40,989 nt of DNA from JAGXFP01 sp039714535. Its GTDB lineage: Bacteria > Desulfobacterota > Desulfobulbia > Desulfobulbales > JAGXFP01. A model generated the notes under the pieces. That model saw nothing but the letters and a program-made list of their open reading frames with translations. It searched no databases and was not told the origin of the DNA. Location of the stretch: the NCBI GenBank assembly GCA_039714535.1, contig JBDLJC010000029.1, positions 1 to 40,989 of the forward strand. Direction: 5' to 3'. The position numbers and the translations under genes are program-made. Within the stretch, counting starts at the first letter, position 1. Every line of letters starts with the position of its first letter. Below, piece after piece: positions 14,964 to 23,031 of the stretch.

Positions 14964-15224
14964 ATGAAAGATCGTTTGCTAGCTGAAAATATCATCGATT
15001 ACCGCGGTCACTGCTGAAAGGGCATTCGCGACGTGCGGGCACGTCTTGGAAAAGGAGGGAGGGGGACCTCCTTCCGGGCCATCTGTGATGCGGAAATGGT
15101 CGGCCATCTTGAGCGGGTGATCACCTGGGCTGGCGGCTTGATTACCGCCCTGGAGGAGCATCCCGATGGGACCGTGCTGCATATCCTTAAACAACAGGCT
15201 GATTGCCAGGGAAGCAGCAAGTGA
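14964..15224 (+). CDS. TusA/SirA-like selenoprotein (in-frame TGA read as Sec)
   Basis: A single frame runs 86 codons if TGA at 15015-15017 (codon 18) is read through. Around it the protein reads IIDYRGHC-U-KGIRDVRARL, then FRAICDAEMVGHLERVI, then LEEHPDGTVLHILK. This follows the TusA/SirA fold (D-x-RG-x-C-P-x-P, beta-alpha-beta-alpha-beta-beta) across its length, with CU in place of the CP of the sulfur-carrier motif. Length (86 aa) equals that of TusA. A hairpin right after the TGA has bacterial SECIS geometry. Pro codon to TGA needs two changes, so a simple nonsense mutation is less likely. The start at 14964 has AGGAG 11 bases upstream; 14955 or 14943 are alternatives. It follows the Fe-S gene by 30 bases. 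The role is presumably a thiol/selenol sulfur, selenium or redox relay. Confidence 0.7.
15018..15050 (+). promoter_or_regulatory. SECIS-like hairpin downstream of in-frame TGA
   Basis: GACGTG (15030-15035) and CACGTC (15040-15045) form a perfect stem around the loop CGGG, 18 bases after the TGA, inside the 16-37 base range of bacterial SECIS elements. A lower stem (15025-15028 with 15047-15050) extends it past one mismatch. The loop has the expected G residues. Confidence 0.55.
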
Positions 15225-15391
15225 GCATCTACCTTATCCACCCGATTGTTTTGGGAACCAAAGAATTTGACAAGGGCATGATGACCTACCAGCACGATTA
15301 TGGCAGGCCATTTACCATCCCGCCAGGCCCCTACGCAAATACCAAGCACAAACCAAAGTCTGCGGAAGAATATTCCTGCCATGAGTCGTAG
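15221..15391 (+). CDS. Small hypothetical protein, 56 aa
   Basis: A GTG start overlaps the stop of the selenoprotein gene (GTGA), with AGGGA eight bases upstream. The protein is soluble and rich in aromatic residues, Pro and Gly (YQHDYGRPFTIPPGPYANT) and ends in a cysteine-containing YSCHES. No family recognised. The overlap and the protein-like composition make it a likely real operon member. It is short enough that an eroded larger gene remains possible. Confidence 0.5.
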   Translation: MSIYLIHPIVLGTKEFDKGMMTYQHDYGRPFTIPPGPYANTKHKPKSAEEYSCHES

Positions 15392-15489
15392 TGTATAATC
15401 TGTCAGGACAGTGCTATGGTGCCCGCAAACCGAGAAGCAGGGGAAATATATTTCTAGCCAATAAATAAATTAACAAGAGAGAAGACATC

Positions 15490-15660
15490 ATGGTAGAAAA
15501 AGTGAAGGCATTAAACATTGGCGTGGGGTTTTGGCCTGACCTGTTCTTCTGTGCTGGCGATTGATTATGCAAATATATATCCACCGAGGAGATGCTCGAT
15601 ATGTGTGGAATCATGCATCCGGCATCCGGGACAAAGAAGGTAATCGGGGCTTCTGGGTAG
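15490..15660 (+). CDS. Candidate small ORF with an in-frame TGA (uncertain)
   Basis: From ATG 15490 the frame gives MVEKVKALNIGVGFWPDLFF-CAGD, then TGA at 15562-15564, then LCKYISTEEMLDMCGIMHPASG to a TAG at 15660. If the TGA were Sec the product would be 56 residues with a CAGDULC motif. A hairpin CGAG (15585-15588) / CTCG (15595-15598) follows 21-24 bases after the TGA but is short. The alternatives are a 24-residue peptide, or a separate 49-residue ORF (15567-15716) starting at the ATG two bases after the TGA and ending just before the next ribosome-binding site. I cannot decide; the interval 15392-15737 otherwise holds nothing. Confidence 0.2.
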
Positions 15661-15737
15661 GTGCAGGAATGAGTACTGGTGGAGGTGGCGTTGGTCGTCG
15701 ACAGCGGGTTCCTTAAAAAAAAGAGGAGGTTAAAAAA

Positions 15738-16442
15738 ATGTCTATCGTTATAGCTAAGCAACTGGAGAAAACCTACGTTGCCGGAGATATTACAGTCAAG
15801 GCCATCCGAGGGGTTGACTTTACCATTGAACCCGCCTCTTTCGTCTCTTTCGTTGGGCCTTCCGGCAGCGGCAAGTCCACCCTCCTTAATATGGTCGGCT
15901 GCCTTGACCCGCTGACCAGTGGGAAGCTGGAGGTTGTAGGTCAGGATATCACCAATCTGGACCGGAGAGAAGCGGCCCTGTTCCGGGGCGAGCACATCGG
16001 TTTTGTTTTTCAGGATTTTAATTTGATCCCGGTACTCACCGTCTTCGAAAACGTTGAGTATCCCTTGCAAATGGTCCAGAACTGGCCAGCGGCGGAGCGG
16101 AAGCGGCGGGTGAATGAGTTGCTCGAGGCGGTTGGCATGGGTGACCAGGGGGACAAGTACCCAGGCCAGATCTCCGGTGGGCAGAAGCAGAGGGTCGCGG
16201 TGGCCAGAGCCCTGGTAACCAAGGCAAAGCTGGTCCTGGCCGATGAGCCAACCGCCAATCTCGACCGGGAAACTGCCAACAAGATCATCTCCCTGATGAA
16301 GGAAATGCGGGATGAGTTTGATATCACTTTTATTTTTTCGACCCATGACCCCAGAGTGGTTAAGAATGCCGAGATAATTCTCACTCTGGAAGATGGCAAA
16401 TTGATCAATAGCGCTAACGGCGAGGGGGATTACCATGCTTAA
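15738..16442 (+). CDS. ABC transporter ATP-binding protein (LolD/MacB type)
   Basis: A 234-residue ATPase with Walker A GPSGSGKST, Q-loop FQDFNLIP, signature ISGGQKQRVAVARAL, Walker B LVLADEPT and the H-loop STHDPRVV. The close LolD/MacB/FtsE-like order and length mark it as the partner of an FtsX-fold permease, which is the next gene. It overlaps that permease's start by eight bases. AGAGGAGG lies before the ATG. The pair most likely energises extraction of a lipid, lipoprotein or other envelope substrate from the inner membrane. Confidence 0.92.
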   Translation: MSIVIAKQLEKTYVAGDITVKAIRGVDFTIEPASFVSFVGPSGSGKSTLLNMVGCLDPLTSGKLEVVGQDITNLDRREAALFRGEHIGFVFQDFNLIPVLTVFENVEYPLQMVQNWPAAERKRRVNELLEAVGMGDQGDKYPGQISGGQKQRVAVARALVTKAKLVLADEPTANLDRETANKIISLMKEMRDEFDITFIFSTHDPRVVKNAEIILTLEDGKLINSANGEGDYHA

Positions 16443-17679
16443 TATACTTAAACTCGCGGCCCGAAACCTGCGGCGATATAAAAGGCGGACTTTTCTGACC
16501 TCCATGCTGATAAGCTTGGGGGTGGTTGCCGTCCTGCTGTTTATTTCGGTGTCCGGCTCTTTCAAGACCATGATGGTTGGTCAGATCACCGACTCGATGA
16601 TCGGTCATCTGCAGATCCACAAGAAGGGCTATATGGCCTCCATTGACAGTCTGCCCCTTAATCGCAATCTTAATGCCAAACAGCTTAAGAAGATTGAGCA
16701 GATCCTGGCCGACGAGGACGGGGTCGAGGCCTATTCAAAGCGGATCAAACTCGGCGCCATGTTCAGTAATTTCACCGAGACCACCAATATCAGACTTAAT
16801 GCGGTCTTGCCCGCCGAAGAATTAAAGACCGCCCCCCTGTTGACCAAGCGTATTATCCAGGGCCAACAAGACGGCCTGATCGAAAAAGGTGAGATCCTGA
16901 TCCCGGAATTGATCGCCAAAGGCATGAAGGTCAAGGTCGGGGACAGTATTGTCTTGGTTGCCAATAATAAGGATGGCTCGGTGAACGGTCAGACTTTTCT
17001 GGTGCGCGGTATTCTCGAAGGAATTTCCGGGCCGGGCGGGCGGGACGGCATGATCCATCTTGCCGATGCCAGGTCGCTGTTGCGGATCAATGAGGTGGAG
17101 GCCAGTGAGATCGCCATTCGCTTAAAGGACATGGAGCAGTTACCGGCCGTATTTGCCCGTTTGAAGAATGAGCTTGGCTCAATATTAAACCAGCAGGACA
17201 AGCCGGTTTTTGAGGTCCATACCTGGGAAAAAATCTCGCCGTTTTTTAACATCGCCAAGATGATTGATCTGATGACCTTCTTTATCAAGATCATGCTGGT
17301 CGCCATCGTTCTGGTCAGTATCATGAATGTGATGATCATGGCCGTCTATGAACGGATTAACGAGATTGGCACTATCTCTGCTATCGGCACCCTGCCCAAT
17401 AAAATTTTGGGTCTCTTTCTTGCCGAAGGTCTGTTGCTGGGTATTCTGGGGACCGCGATCGGGACGGCTATCAGCCTGGCCGGTATTGCCATCATGAATG
17501 CCTCCCAGATCAGTTTTGATTTTGGTCGCCAGACCGGCCTGTTGCTGACACCGACCATTGGCGCCAATGAGGTGGTCACCGTAGTGCTGGTGGTTATCGG
17601 TATCGCGGTGCTTGCCAGTTTGCAACCGGCCTATAAGGCGGCAAAAATGGACCCGATCACCGCTTTAAGGCATGTTTAG
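16435..17679 (+). CDS. ABC transporter permease (LolC/E-MacB/FtsX fold)
   Basis: A 414-residue permease with the four-helix topology of the type VII (mechanotransmission) class. One N-terminal transmembrane helix (about 20-45) is followed by a large periplasmic MacB-PCD domain (about 46-270) and three C-terminal helices containing VSIMNVMIMAVYERINEIGTISAIG, with the conserved coupling-helix phrase ERxxEIGxxxAxG. It ends PAYKAAKMDPITALRHV, as in LolC/LolE and MacB-like permeases. Only one permease gene is present, so a homodimer is expected. It works with the upstream ATPase and probably the LolA-like carrier and the outer-membrane barrel downstream. Confidence 0.9.
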   Translation: MLNILKLAARNLRRYKRRTFLTSMLISLGVVAVLLFISVSGSFKTMMVGQITDSMIGHLQIHKKGYMASIDSLPLNRNLNAKQLKKIEQILADEDGVEAYSKRIKLGAMFSNFTETTNIRLNAVLPAEELKTAPLLTKRIIQGQQDGLIEKGEILIPELIAKGMKVKVGDSIVLVANNKDGSVNGQTFLVRGILEGISGPGGRDGMIHLADARSLLRINEVEASEIAIRLKDMEQLPAVFARLKNELGSILNQQDKPVFEVHTWEKISPFFNIAKMIDLMTFFIKIMLVAIVLVSIMNVMIMAVYERINEIGTISAIGTLPNKILGLFLAEGLLLGILGTAIGTAISLAGIAIMNASQISFDFGRQTGLLLTPTIGANEVVTVVLVVIGIAVLASLQPAYKAAKMDPITALRHV

Positions 17680-17715
17680 AAGAGCTGGTTCTTCAAGGTT
17701 TATGGGAGAAATATT

Positions 17716-18117
17716 ATGCGCTGCAAGAAAATGATAATTTGCTTATTGGTGCTACTTTTCAGCCTGCCTACGGTTTTCGGAGTGAGCGCTGCGGAGACCG
17801 CTGTCTCTATAGCCGTCGCCGCCAATGGCTCAGAGCGGAACGCCACGGTCAGCGAAAAGGCGGGTCGGGCAGCCTACTTTCTTTTATTTGACGGCGAAGG
17901 GATTTTTCTTGCTGCGGAGAGAAACCCGTTTGCCGACGTTCCGGGCGGGGCCGGGCCACAGGCAGCAGCCTTTCTTGCCGATGAGGGTGTCACCCTGATA
18001 GTGGCCGGGGAGTTCGGGGCCAAGATGGAGCGGGTCCTGAAATCATTCAATATACAATATGTAATTCATACAGGAGTTAGCCATGAGGTTGTCCAAACGG
18101 TTCTTCAATCAAAATAA
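17716..18117 (+). CDS. Secreted NifX/NafY-type (dinitrogenase Fe-Mo cofactor domain) protein
   Basis: A 133-residue protein with a Sec signal peptide (MIICLLVLLFSLPTVFGVSAAE; cleavage after VSA near residue 25) and then a complete NifB/NifX domain (PF02579). Visible motifs are ATVSEKAGRAAYFLLFDGEG, the GGAGPQAAAFLADEGVTLIVAGEFG glycine-rich core and HTGVSHEVVQTVL. Cytosolic relatives bind iron-molybdenum or other metal-sulfur cluster precursors. Export to the periplasm is unusual. Its last 35 bases overlap the LolA-like gene, so it is an integral member of this export operon. It may carry a metal or Fe-S species there. Confidence 0.8.
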   Translation: MRCKKMIICLLVLLFSLPTVFGVSAAETAVSIAVAANGSERNATVSEKAGRAAYFLLFDGEGIFLAAERNPFADVPGGAGPQAAAFLADEGVTLIVAGEFGAKMERVLKSFNIQYVIHTGVSHEVVQTVLQSK

Positions 18118-18844
18118 AATCCTGGCCCTGTTGCTGCTGGCTGTATTTTGCACCACCACGCCGGTCATGGCCCTTGACGGTAATGAGATCCTTAAACAGG
18201 TCGATAAAAACCTCCAGCCGGAATCCTATGAGATGTACCGGAAGTTGATCAATATCGAACCGGACGGCAGTAAAAAGGAGTTTGTTCTCTATTCGGTCAA
18301 GAAGGGCCAGGAAAAGATGGTTGCCCTGTTTCTGTCGCCGGCCAGTGAAAAAGGCCGATCGACCCTGCGCCTTGGTGAGAATATGTGGCTCTATATCCCC
18401 GCCGTCGGCAAGCCGATCCGCATCACCAGTCTGCAGTCGGTGGTGGGCGGGGTATTTAACAACTCCGATATCCTGCGTCTTGACTACGGCGCCGAGTATG
18501 ACGTAGCCGGCGTTACGGAAGAGGGGGCGAAATATGTTCTTGATCTTAAAGCAAAAACAACGGCAATCGCCTATGATCGCCTGAAGATGTCGGTTGAAAA
18601 AAAGACCATGGTCCCTACCACCATTGAGTGTTACGCGGCCAGCGGCATGCTGATCAAGACCCTCTATTACAAGAAAAACAAGGATTTTGGCGGCGGTCTG
18701 GTCCGGCCCTCGGTCCTTGAGACCGACAGCCCCCTCTATAAGGGGTACAAGTCGGTAATGGTCTATGCCAAGATCAACAAAAAAAAGCTGGCCGATGAAG
18801 TCTTCTCGCTCAACTATTTGCCGCGGGTTGATGAATTGCGATGA
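18083..18844 (+). CDS. LolA-like outer membrane lipoprotein-sorting family protein
   Basis: A 253-residue periplasmic protein of the 'outer membrane lipoprotein-sorting protein' family (LolA-like fold, PF17131). A signal peptide (LALLLLAVFCTTTPVMA) is followed by the half-barrel typical of hydrophobic-ligand carriers, with family phrases MVALFLSPASEKGRSTLRLGENMWLYIPAVGKPIRI and LGG-like SVVGGVFNNSDI. It probably ferries a lipidic molecule between the ABC transporter and the outer-membrane protein. The start overlaps the NifX-like gene by 35 bases and the stop overlaps the next start (ATGA). The pairing of LolA-like protein, MacB-type ABC transporter and outer-membrane barrel is common in Gram-negative export clusters. 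Confidence 0.88.
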   Translation: MRLSKRFFNQNKILALLLLAVFCTTTPVMALDGNEILKQVDKNLQPESYEMYRKLINIEPDGSKKEFVLYSVKKGQEKMVALFLSPASEKGRSTLRLGENMWLYIPAVGKPIRITSLQSVVGGVFNNSDILRLDYGAEYDVAGVTEEGAKYVLDLKAKTTAIAYDRLKMSVEKKTMVPTTIECYAASGMLIKTLYYKKNKDFGGGLVRPSVLETDSPLYKGYKSVMVYAKINKKKLADEVFSLNYLPRVDELR

Positions 18845-20166
18845 TCAGTAGCAGATCCAACCATTTTCAGCGCGGAATATTGCCCCGGCTGCTTGTTGTG
18901 TTTCTGTTGGCCTTCCCTGGGAGCGGTCAGGCGGAAGATGATTACAGCTTTGATCTTGAGGAATTCGAGAAAAAAACTTTTGCTTGGGGGGGCTACGCTG
19001 AGCTGAAGTGGGACCACCTTGATCTCAATCAGGATGCCGCTTTTTATCGCCTCAATTTCTACCGGGAGCCCCGTGCCAGCCTTGATCGTTTAAGCTCAAT
19101 CCTGCAGCTTGACGGTAATTTTAATAAGGACAAGATCGCCTTTAACTGGCGGCTCCAGGCTACGGCCCGGCAGGATGAAATTGCTTGGGATGACAGCGCT
19201 GATGTCTTTGAGGCCTTCGCCAGTTACAAGCCAACACCGCTGGCCACTATTGATCTCGGCAAAAAGGTCTTTAAGTGGGGTAAGGGTTATGCCTGGAATC
19301 CGGTCGGTTTTATTGATCGGCCCAAGGATCCCAATAACCCGGAGGAGGCCCTGGAGGGTTTCATTGGGGTAGGGCTTGATCTGATCAAGAGTTATGGTGG
19401 CTCTTTGCAGACCATTGCCCTGACTACCGTTGCCCTGCCGGTCTGGCAGGGCGTCAATGAGGACTTTGGCGAGTCGGACAATGTTAACCTGGCGGCCAAA
19501 CTGTACCTGCTCTATCGGGATATCGATATTGATCTGGTCGGGTTCATCGGCAACAGTCGTTCCAGCAGGTATGGAGCCGATTTTTCAACAAACCTGGCCG
19601 TGAATTTCGAGATTCATGGTGAAGTGGCCCATCTCCCGGCGCAAAAGACTAAAGTTCTCAGCCCGAGCGGGGGGCTATCAATCAGGGAGGAGGCCGAGAC
19701 CAGCTACCTGCTCGGCATTCGTTATCTTACCGTAAATGATCTCACCACCATTGTTGAGTTTTATCATAATGACGATGGTTACAGCGAAGCCGAGATGGAT
19801 CGGTTCTTTCAACTGGTGGTCGATGCAGACGGCCAATATCTGGCCACAGGCAGTGATGCTCTCTATCAGCAGGCCCAATTGGTCAGTCTGAGCGGCTACG
19901 GCAAACCGCAATCGGGCCGCAACTACCTTTATCTGAAAACAACCAAGAAAGAACCCTTCGATATTCTTTACTTGACTCCAGGGGTTACCGCCATCGTCAA
20001 TCTTGATGACAACAGCTATACGATCAGTCCGGAGGCGGTCTATAGCGGTTTCGAAAACTGGGAACTGCGGCTGCGGGGTTCGGTGATCAACGGTGGTTAT
20101 TTTACTGAGAACGGCGAGAAGCAGAACAGCAGCAAACTTGAGTTCAGGGTGAGATATTTCTTTTAG
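18841..20166 (+). CDS. Outer-membrane beta-barrel protein of the ABC/LolA-like module
   Basis: A 441-residue protein with a Sec signal peptide (LLVVFLLAFPGSGQA) and many alternating amphipathic strands (GGYAELKWDHLDL, SSILQLDGNF, LELRFRVRYFF-type end). It ends in Phe (RVRYFF), the usual signal for BAM-mediated insertion. About 16-18 strands fit the length. No named family recognised, though it resembles porin-like partners of LolA-like proteins. It overlaps the LolA-like gene by four bases and converges with the universal stress gene, whose stop it also overlaps. It probably forms or receives the outer-membrane end of the export route. Confidence 0.8.
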   Translation: MISSRSNHFQRGILPRLLVVFLLAFPGSGQAEDDYSFDLEEFEKKTFAWGGYAELKWDHLDLNQDAAFYRLNFYREPRASLDRLSSILQLDGNFNKDKIAFNWRLQATARQDEIAWDDSADVFEAFASYKPTPLATIDLGKKVFKWGKGYAWNPVGFIDRPKDPNNPEEALEGFIGVGLDLIKSYGGSLQTIALTTVALPVWQGVNEDFGESDNVNLAAKLYLLYRDIDIDLVGFIGNSRSSRYGADFSTNLAVNFEIHGEVAHLPAQKTKVLSPSGGLSIREEAETSYLLGIRYLTVNDLTTIVEFYHNDDGYSEAEMDRFFQLVVDADGQYLATGSDALYQQAQLVSLSGYGKPQSGRNYLYLKTTKKEPFDILYLTPGVTAIVNLDDNSYTISPEAVYSGFENWELRLRGSVINGGYFTENGEKQNSSKLEFRVRYFF

Positions 20167-21104
20167 CCGACGATCCAGATGGCAACGTCGCTGATATTGG
20201 CCAGGACCCGGTCGGATACCCCTTGGAAAATCCCCTTGCTGACGTCTTTGTGCCTCCGGCCCATGACAATAGTGCCGAAACTACCTTTCTTGACATGATG
20301 GACGATCATCTGGCCGGGCTCAACCCCGGACTTGCTCTTCAGACGATGGATCCTTTCGGGGGGGACGCCGGCCTCTTTGAGGATCTGTTCCGGGGCGGAA
20401 AAATGGAAGTGGCCATTATTATCTCCCTGGAGATGTTCATCACACCACTCTTTGCCCCATCTTGCATAAAAATGCTCTTTAGGAGTGATCTGTTCGCTGG
20501 CGAGTAATGAACAGGAATGGAAAAGGGTTATTTCTACCTGGGGATTGTCCTTGACGATAAAAGCGAGATGGTCAATGGCAGTCAAGGTGGGCAGGGAACA
20601 GTCAACCGGCACCAGGATCTTCCGGGTTTTAATATCACCGTTTACAATCCAGATCGGCAGGCCGTTGTTCTTCTTTAATATCTCTGCGGAAACTGAACCG
20701 ACGACCATTCTTTCCAACCGGCTTAGATCTTTTTTGCCGATTATAATCGCATCATAAAGACCTCTTTGGGCTTCGTGGAGGATGTCACCAACAACACTCT
20801 GCCGAGAGAATCTGACTGAAGTCTCAAGTTGCTCTTCAGCAAAGCCGCAGGCAAGAAGTTCCTTTTTGGCCTTGGCCATATGGGATTTACAGGCGATAAA
20901 TCTTTTCCGGGCCGCATTGTCGACTGTTGACATCAAGTCATTCTGGTCCAGTAAATCTTTTGCGTTCTGGGAAATGGAATGGGAAACAATACTCAGCAGG
21001 TGAAATTTAATCTCCGCTTGCTGACCATATAACTCACAAAGATAGGTTAAGATCTTCCGGCAATATCTGGACTTATCCACCGCCACCAGGATTTTTCGTT
21101 CCAC
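20163..21104 (-). CDS. Tandem universal stress protein (UspA x2)
   Basis: A 313-residue cytosolic protein with two Usp domains. The first (about 1-150) starts KILVAVDKSRYCRKILTYL and has YDAIIIGKKDLSRLERMVVGSVSAEIL. The second (about 158-313) has KILVPVDCSLPTLTAIDHL and FGTIVMGRRHKDVSKGIFQGVSDRVLANI. The GxxxxG-S phrases are the nucleotide-binding segments, better kept in the second domain. Such proteins respond to redox, energy or envelope stress. It overlaps the convergent outer-membrane gene by four bases and is divergent from the Fe-S gene, with a shared promoter region at 21105-21261 in which I see no clear motif. Confidence 0.9.
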   Translation of the reverse strand: MERKILVAVDKSRYCRKILTYLCELYGQQAEIKFHLLSIVSHSISQNAKDLLDQNDLMSTVDNAARKRFIACKSHMAKAKKELLACGFAEEQLETSVRFSRQSVVGDILHEAQRGLYDAIIIGKKDLSRLERMVVGSVSAEILKKNNGLPIWIVNGDIKTRKILVPVDCSLPTLTAIDHLAFIVKDNPQVEITLFHSCSLLASEQITPKEHFYARWGKEWCDEHLQGDNNGHFHFSAPEQILKEAGVPPERIHRLKSKSGVEPGQMIVHHVKKGSFGTIVMGRRHKDVSKGIFQGVSDRVLANISDVAIWIVG

Positions 21105-21261
21105 CGTGATCTCCTGTTGTTTTTGTTAAACTTGCGGTCTGGAAAGGATTTCAGGCATAAGACACTCTTCAGCTTTATTGTATCTAAAATCAGAAAGAGA
21201 AGTATATTAATAAATTGGGATTAGTAGCGTGTTGCTCCAACTAAGTTAAGGGTTTAAAATC

Positions 21262-21957
21262 ATGGCGCAGAAAAAAGCTGTCCGCAAAAAATCAAAGATC
21301 GAAGAGATCTGCTGCCGGAAGCCAAGTCAGTTTCTTATGTCACTGTTGTTGCCGTTGGTGGTTGTGGGCGGTTATTTCTGCCCAAGAATTGGTTTTACCG
21401 TTTTAGGACTTATAACCCTGTTCATGATCCTGGCCAGTCAGCGCGGCCGTTTCTACTGCGGTTGGCTCTGCCCGATGGGCGCTTTCCACGAGCGCTTCCT
21501 CTCTCTGGTCAGTCTGCACCGCCCGATCCTGCCGGTCTTCAAGTCGAGCTGGTTCAGATGGCTGCTTTTCGTTTTGATGATGAGCTTGCTGACCTTCAGA
21601 CTTTTCACGGCCTGGGGAGATCCCAAGGCGATTGCCGGGGTCTTCCGGATGATGTGGATCCTGTCAACGGGGATAGCCATTGGTTTGGGCCTTTACTTCA
21701 AGCCGCGGGTCTGGTGTACGGTCTGCCCGATGGGCTCTATGCAGGGAATAAGCAGCAAGAACACCTATCTGCTGACCGTGGAAGATTCATGCGTCCAATG
21801 CAAAAAATGTCAGAAGGTTTGTCCGATTTCAACCTACCCCGGTGATTTCAAGCAGGAAGAAGGACCGGGTCAGGTTCCCAGTATTGAATGCTTGCGCTGC
21901 TCAAATTGCGTGATGAACTGCCCGAAAAAGGCACTTTCCTTCAAGGGCCGTCTTTAA
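21262..21957 (+). CDS. NapH-type membrane 4Fe-4S protein (second copy)
   Basis: A 231-residue membrane protein with CGWLCPMG (near residue 69), a second CTVCPMGSMQ (near 151) and a C-terminal ferredoxin part with CVQCKKCQKVCP and CLRCSNCVMNCPKKAL, i.e. two complete [4Fe-4S] motifs. Three or four transmembrane helices are visible. It is a shorter paralogue of the protein at 14106-14933, lacking that protein's N-terminal cysteine cluster. Possible role: electron transfer from the quinone pool. It is divergent from the Usp gene and followed within 60 bases by the MipA-like gene. Confidence 0.87.
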   Translation: MAQKKAVRKKSKIEEICCRKPSQFLMSLLLPLVVVGGYFCPRIGFTVLGLITLFMILASQRGRFYCGWLCPMGAFHERFLSLVSLHRPILPVFKSSWFRWLLFVLMMSLLTFRLFTAWGDPKAIAGVFRMMWILSTGIAIGLGLYFKPRVWCTVCPMGSMQGISSKNTYLLTVEDSCVQCKKCQKVCPISTYPGDFKQEEGPGQVPSIECLRCSNCVMNCPKKALSFKGRL

Positions 21958-22012
21958 CGGGAAGAAGCGATAGGGCGACGCGTATCTACCTGTTTTGGAG
22001 ATATTAAAAATC

Positions 22013-22882
22013 ATGAAGAACATAACGCAAGTGGTGATAATTCTATTGCTGGCCTTCACCTTTTTCCTTGCCGGGTTCGATTATGGAAGGGCCGAGACCG
22101 CGGACGAAAAAAAAGAACCGTTGTGGGAACTGGGACTGTATAACAGCGTCATGGTTTTTCCCCATTACCGTGGTTCCGATGAACAGATGTATTATTTCCT
22201 GGCCCTGCCTTATTTCATCTATCGGGGAAAGATATTCAGATCAGATCGGGACGGCTTGAAAGGGATATTTTTCGAATCGGATCGGTTGGAGTCAAATATT
22301 TCCCTGTCCGGTTACCCGCCGGTAGCCGGTGATACCGAAGCAAGGGAAGGGATGCCGGGACTCGGTGCTCTTTTTGGGATTGGTCCGGAACTGAAATGGT
22401 ATTTAAATAGCCGACAGGCGGTTAATCCGCTATATCTTGCCACCGCAGTCCATGGGGTATCTTCCCTGGATGTTGATTCTGGATGGGCGATGGCCTTTGA
22501 AGGGATTCGCTACAGCGCCAATCTGGTCTACCGAAACAATACTTTTTTCAGGAAGAAGGGCTCCTTTTTCGGAATAAATGCCGGTCTTTATTATGCCGAC
22601 TCAGCTTTGAATAGTTACGTCTATGATGTGGAGCAGGAATTTGTGCGGGTTGACCGGCCCTATTACAAGTCGGGTCGCGGCCATTCCGGCCACAGTGTGA
22701 ACTCCTATGTGATTTACGGCTTGACCGACACCCTGGCGCTCGGGTTTTTCGGTCGCTGGGACAATGTCAGCCATGCGGTTTATCACGACAGTCCATTGGT
22801 CAGGCAGAACGATACTTTTATGGGCGGGATTTCTCTTATCTGGAAGATCAGCGAATCCAAGAAACTGGTTGCGGTGGATTAA
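22013..22882 (+). CDS. MipA/OmpV family outer-membrane protein
   Basis: A 289-residue protein with a signal peptide (VVIILLLAFTFFLAGFDYGRAE) and the MipA/OmpV pattern: WELGLYNSVMVFPHYRGSDE at the N-terminus, YFLALPYFIYRGKIFRSDRDG, a long barrel, and the MGGISLIWKI end. In E. coli MipA scaffolds peptidoglycan enzymes; other members are outer-membrane proteins linked to envelope stress or antibiotic response. I prefer the ATG at 22013 over an upstream TTG at 21995, because it places the signal peptide correctly. It follows the Fe-S gene closely and may be co-transcribed. Confidence 0.82.
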   Translation: MKNITQVVIILLLAFTFFLAGFDYGRAETADEKKEPLWELGLYNSVMVFPHYRGSDEQMYYFLALPYFIYRGKIFRSDRDGLKGIFFESDRLESNISLSGYPPVAGDTEAREGMPGLGALFGIGPELKWYLNSRQAVNPLYLATAVHGVSSLDVDSGWAMAFEGIRYSANLVYRNNTFFRKKGSFFGINAGLYYADSALNSYVYDVEQEFVRVDRPYYKSGRGHSGHSVNSYVIYGLTDTLALGFFGRWDNVSHAVYHDSPLVRQNDTFMGGISLIWKISESKKLVAVD

Positions 22883-22903
22883 GGCCAATATCCAGCTGCG
22901 GTG

Positions 22904-22932
22904 GCGGCCCGGTTTCCCTTGAACCAGGCCGC
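22904..22932 (+). terminator. Stem-loop after the MipA-like gene
   Basis: GCGGCC (22904-22909) plus GGTT (22911-22914) pair with AACC (22922-22925) plus GGCCGC (22927-22932), with one C/A mismatch. There is no T-run afterwards, so it may be a processing or RNA-protecting structure rather than an intrinsic terminator. Confidence 0.35.
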
Positions 22933-23031
22933 TAACCCCGGCAATGTGAAGGCAAAGTTACGAAGAAACAGCAACAACCCTTTATCTCGTTCATGATACG
23001 CAACATTTCTAAGCAGGGAGAATAGCACTTG

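Noticed and set aside
15414..16571. 385-codon minus-strand ORF across the ABC ATPase
   Set aside because: The plus strand carries all ABC motifs; the minus frame has no domain and no start signal.
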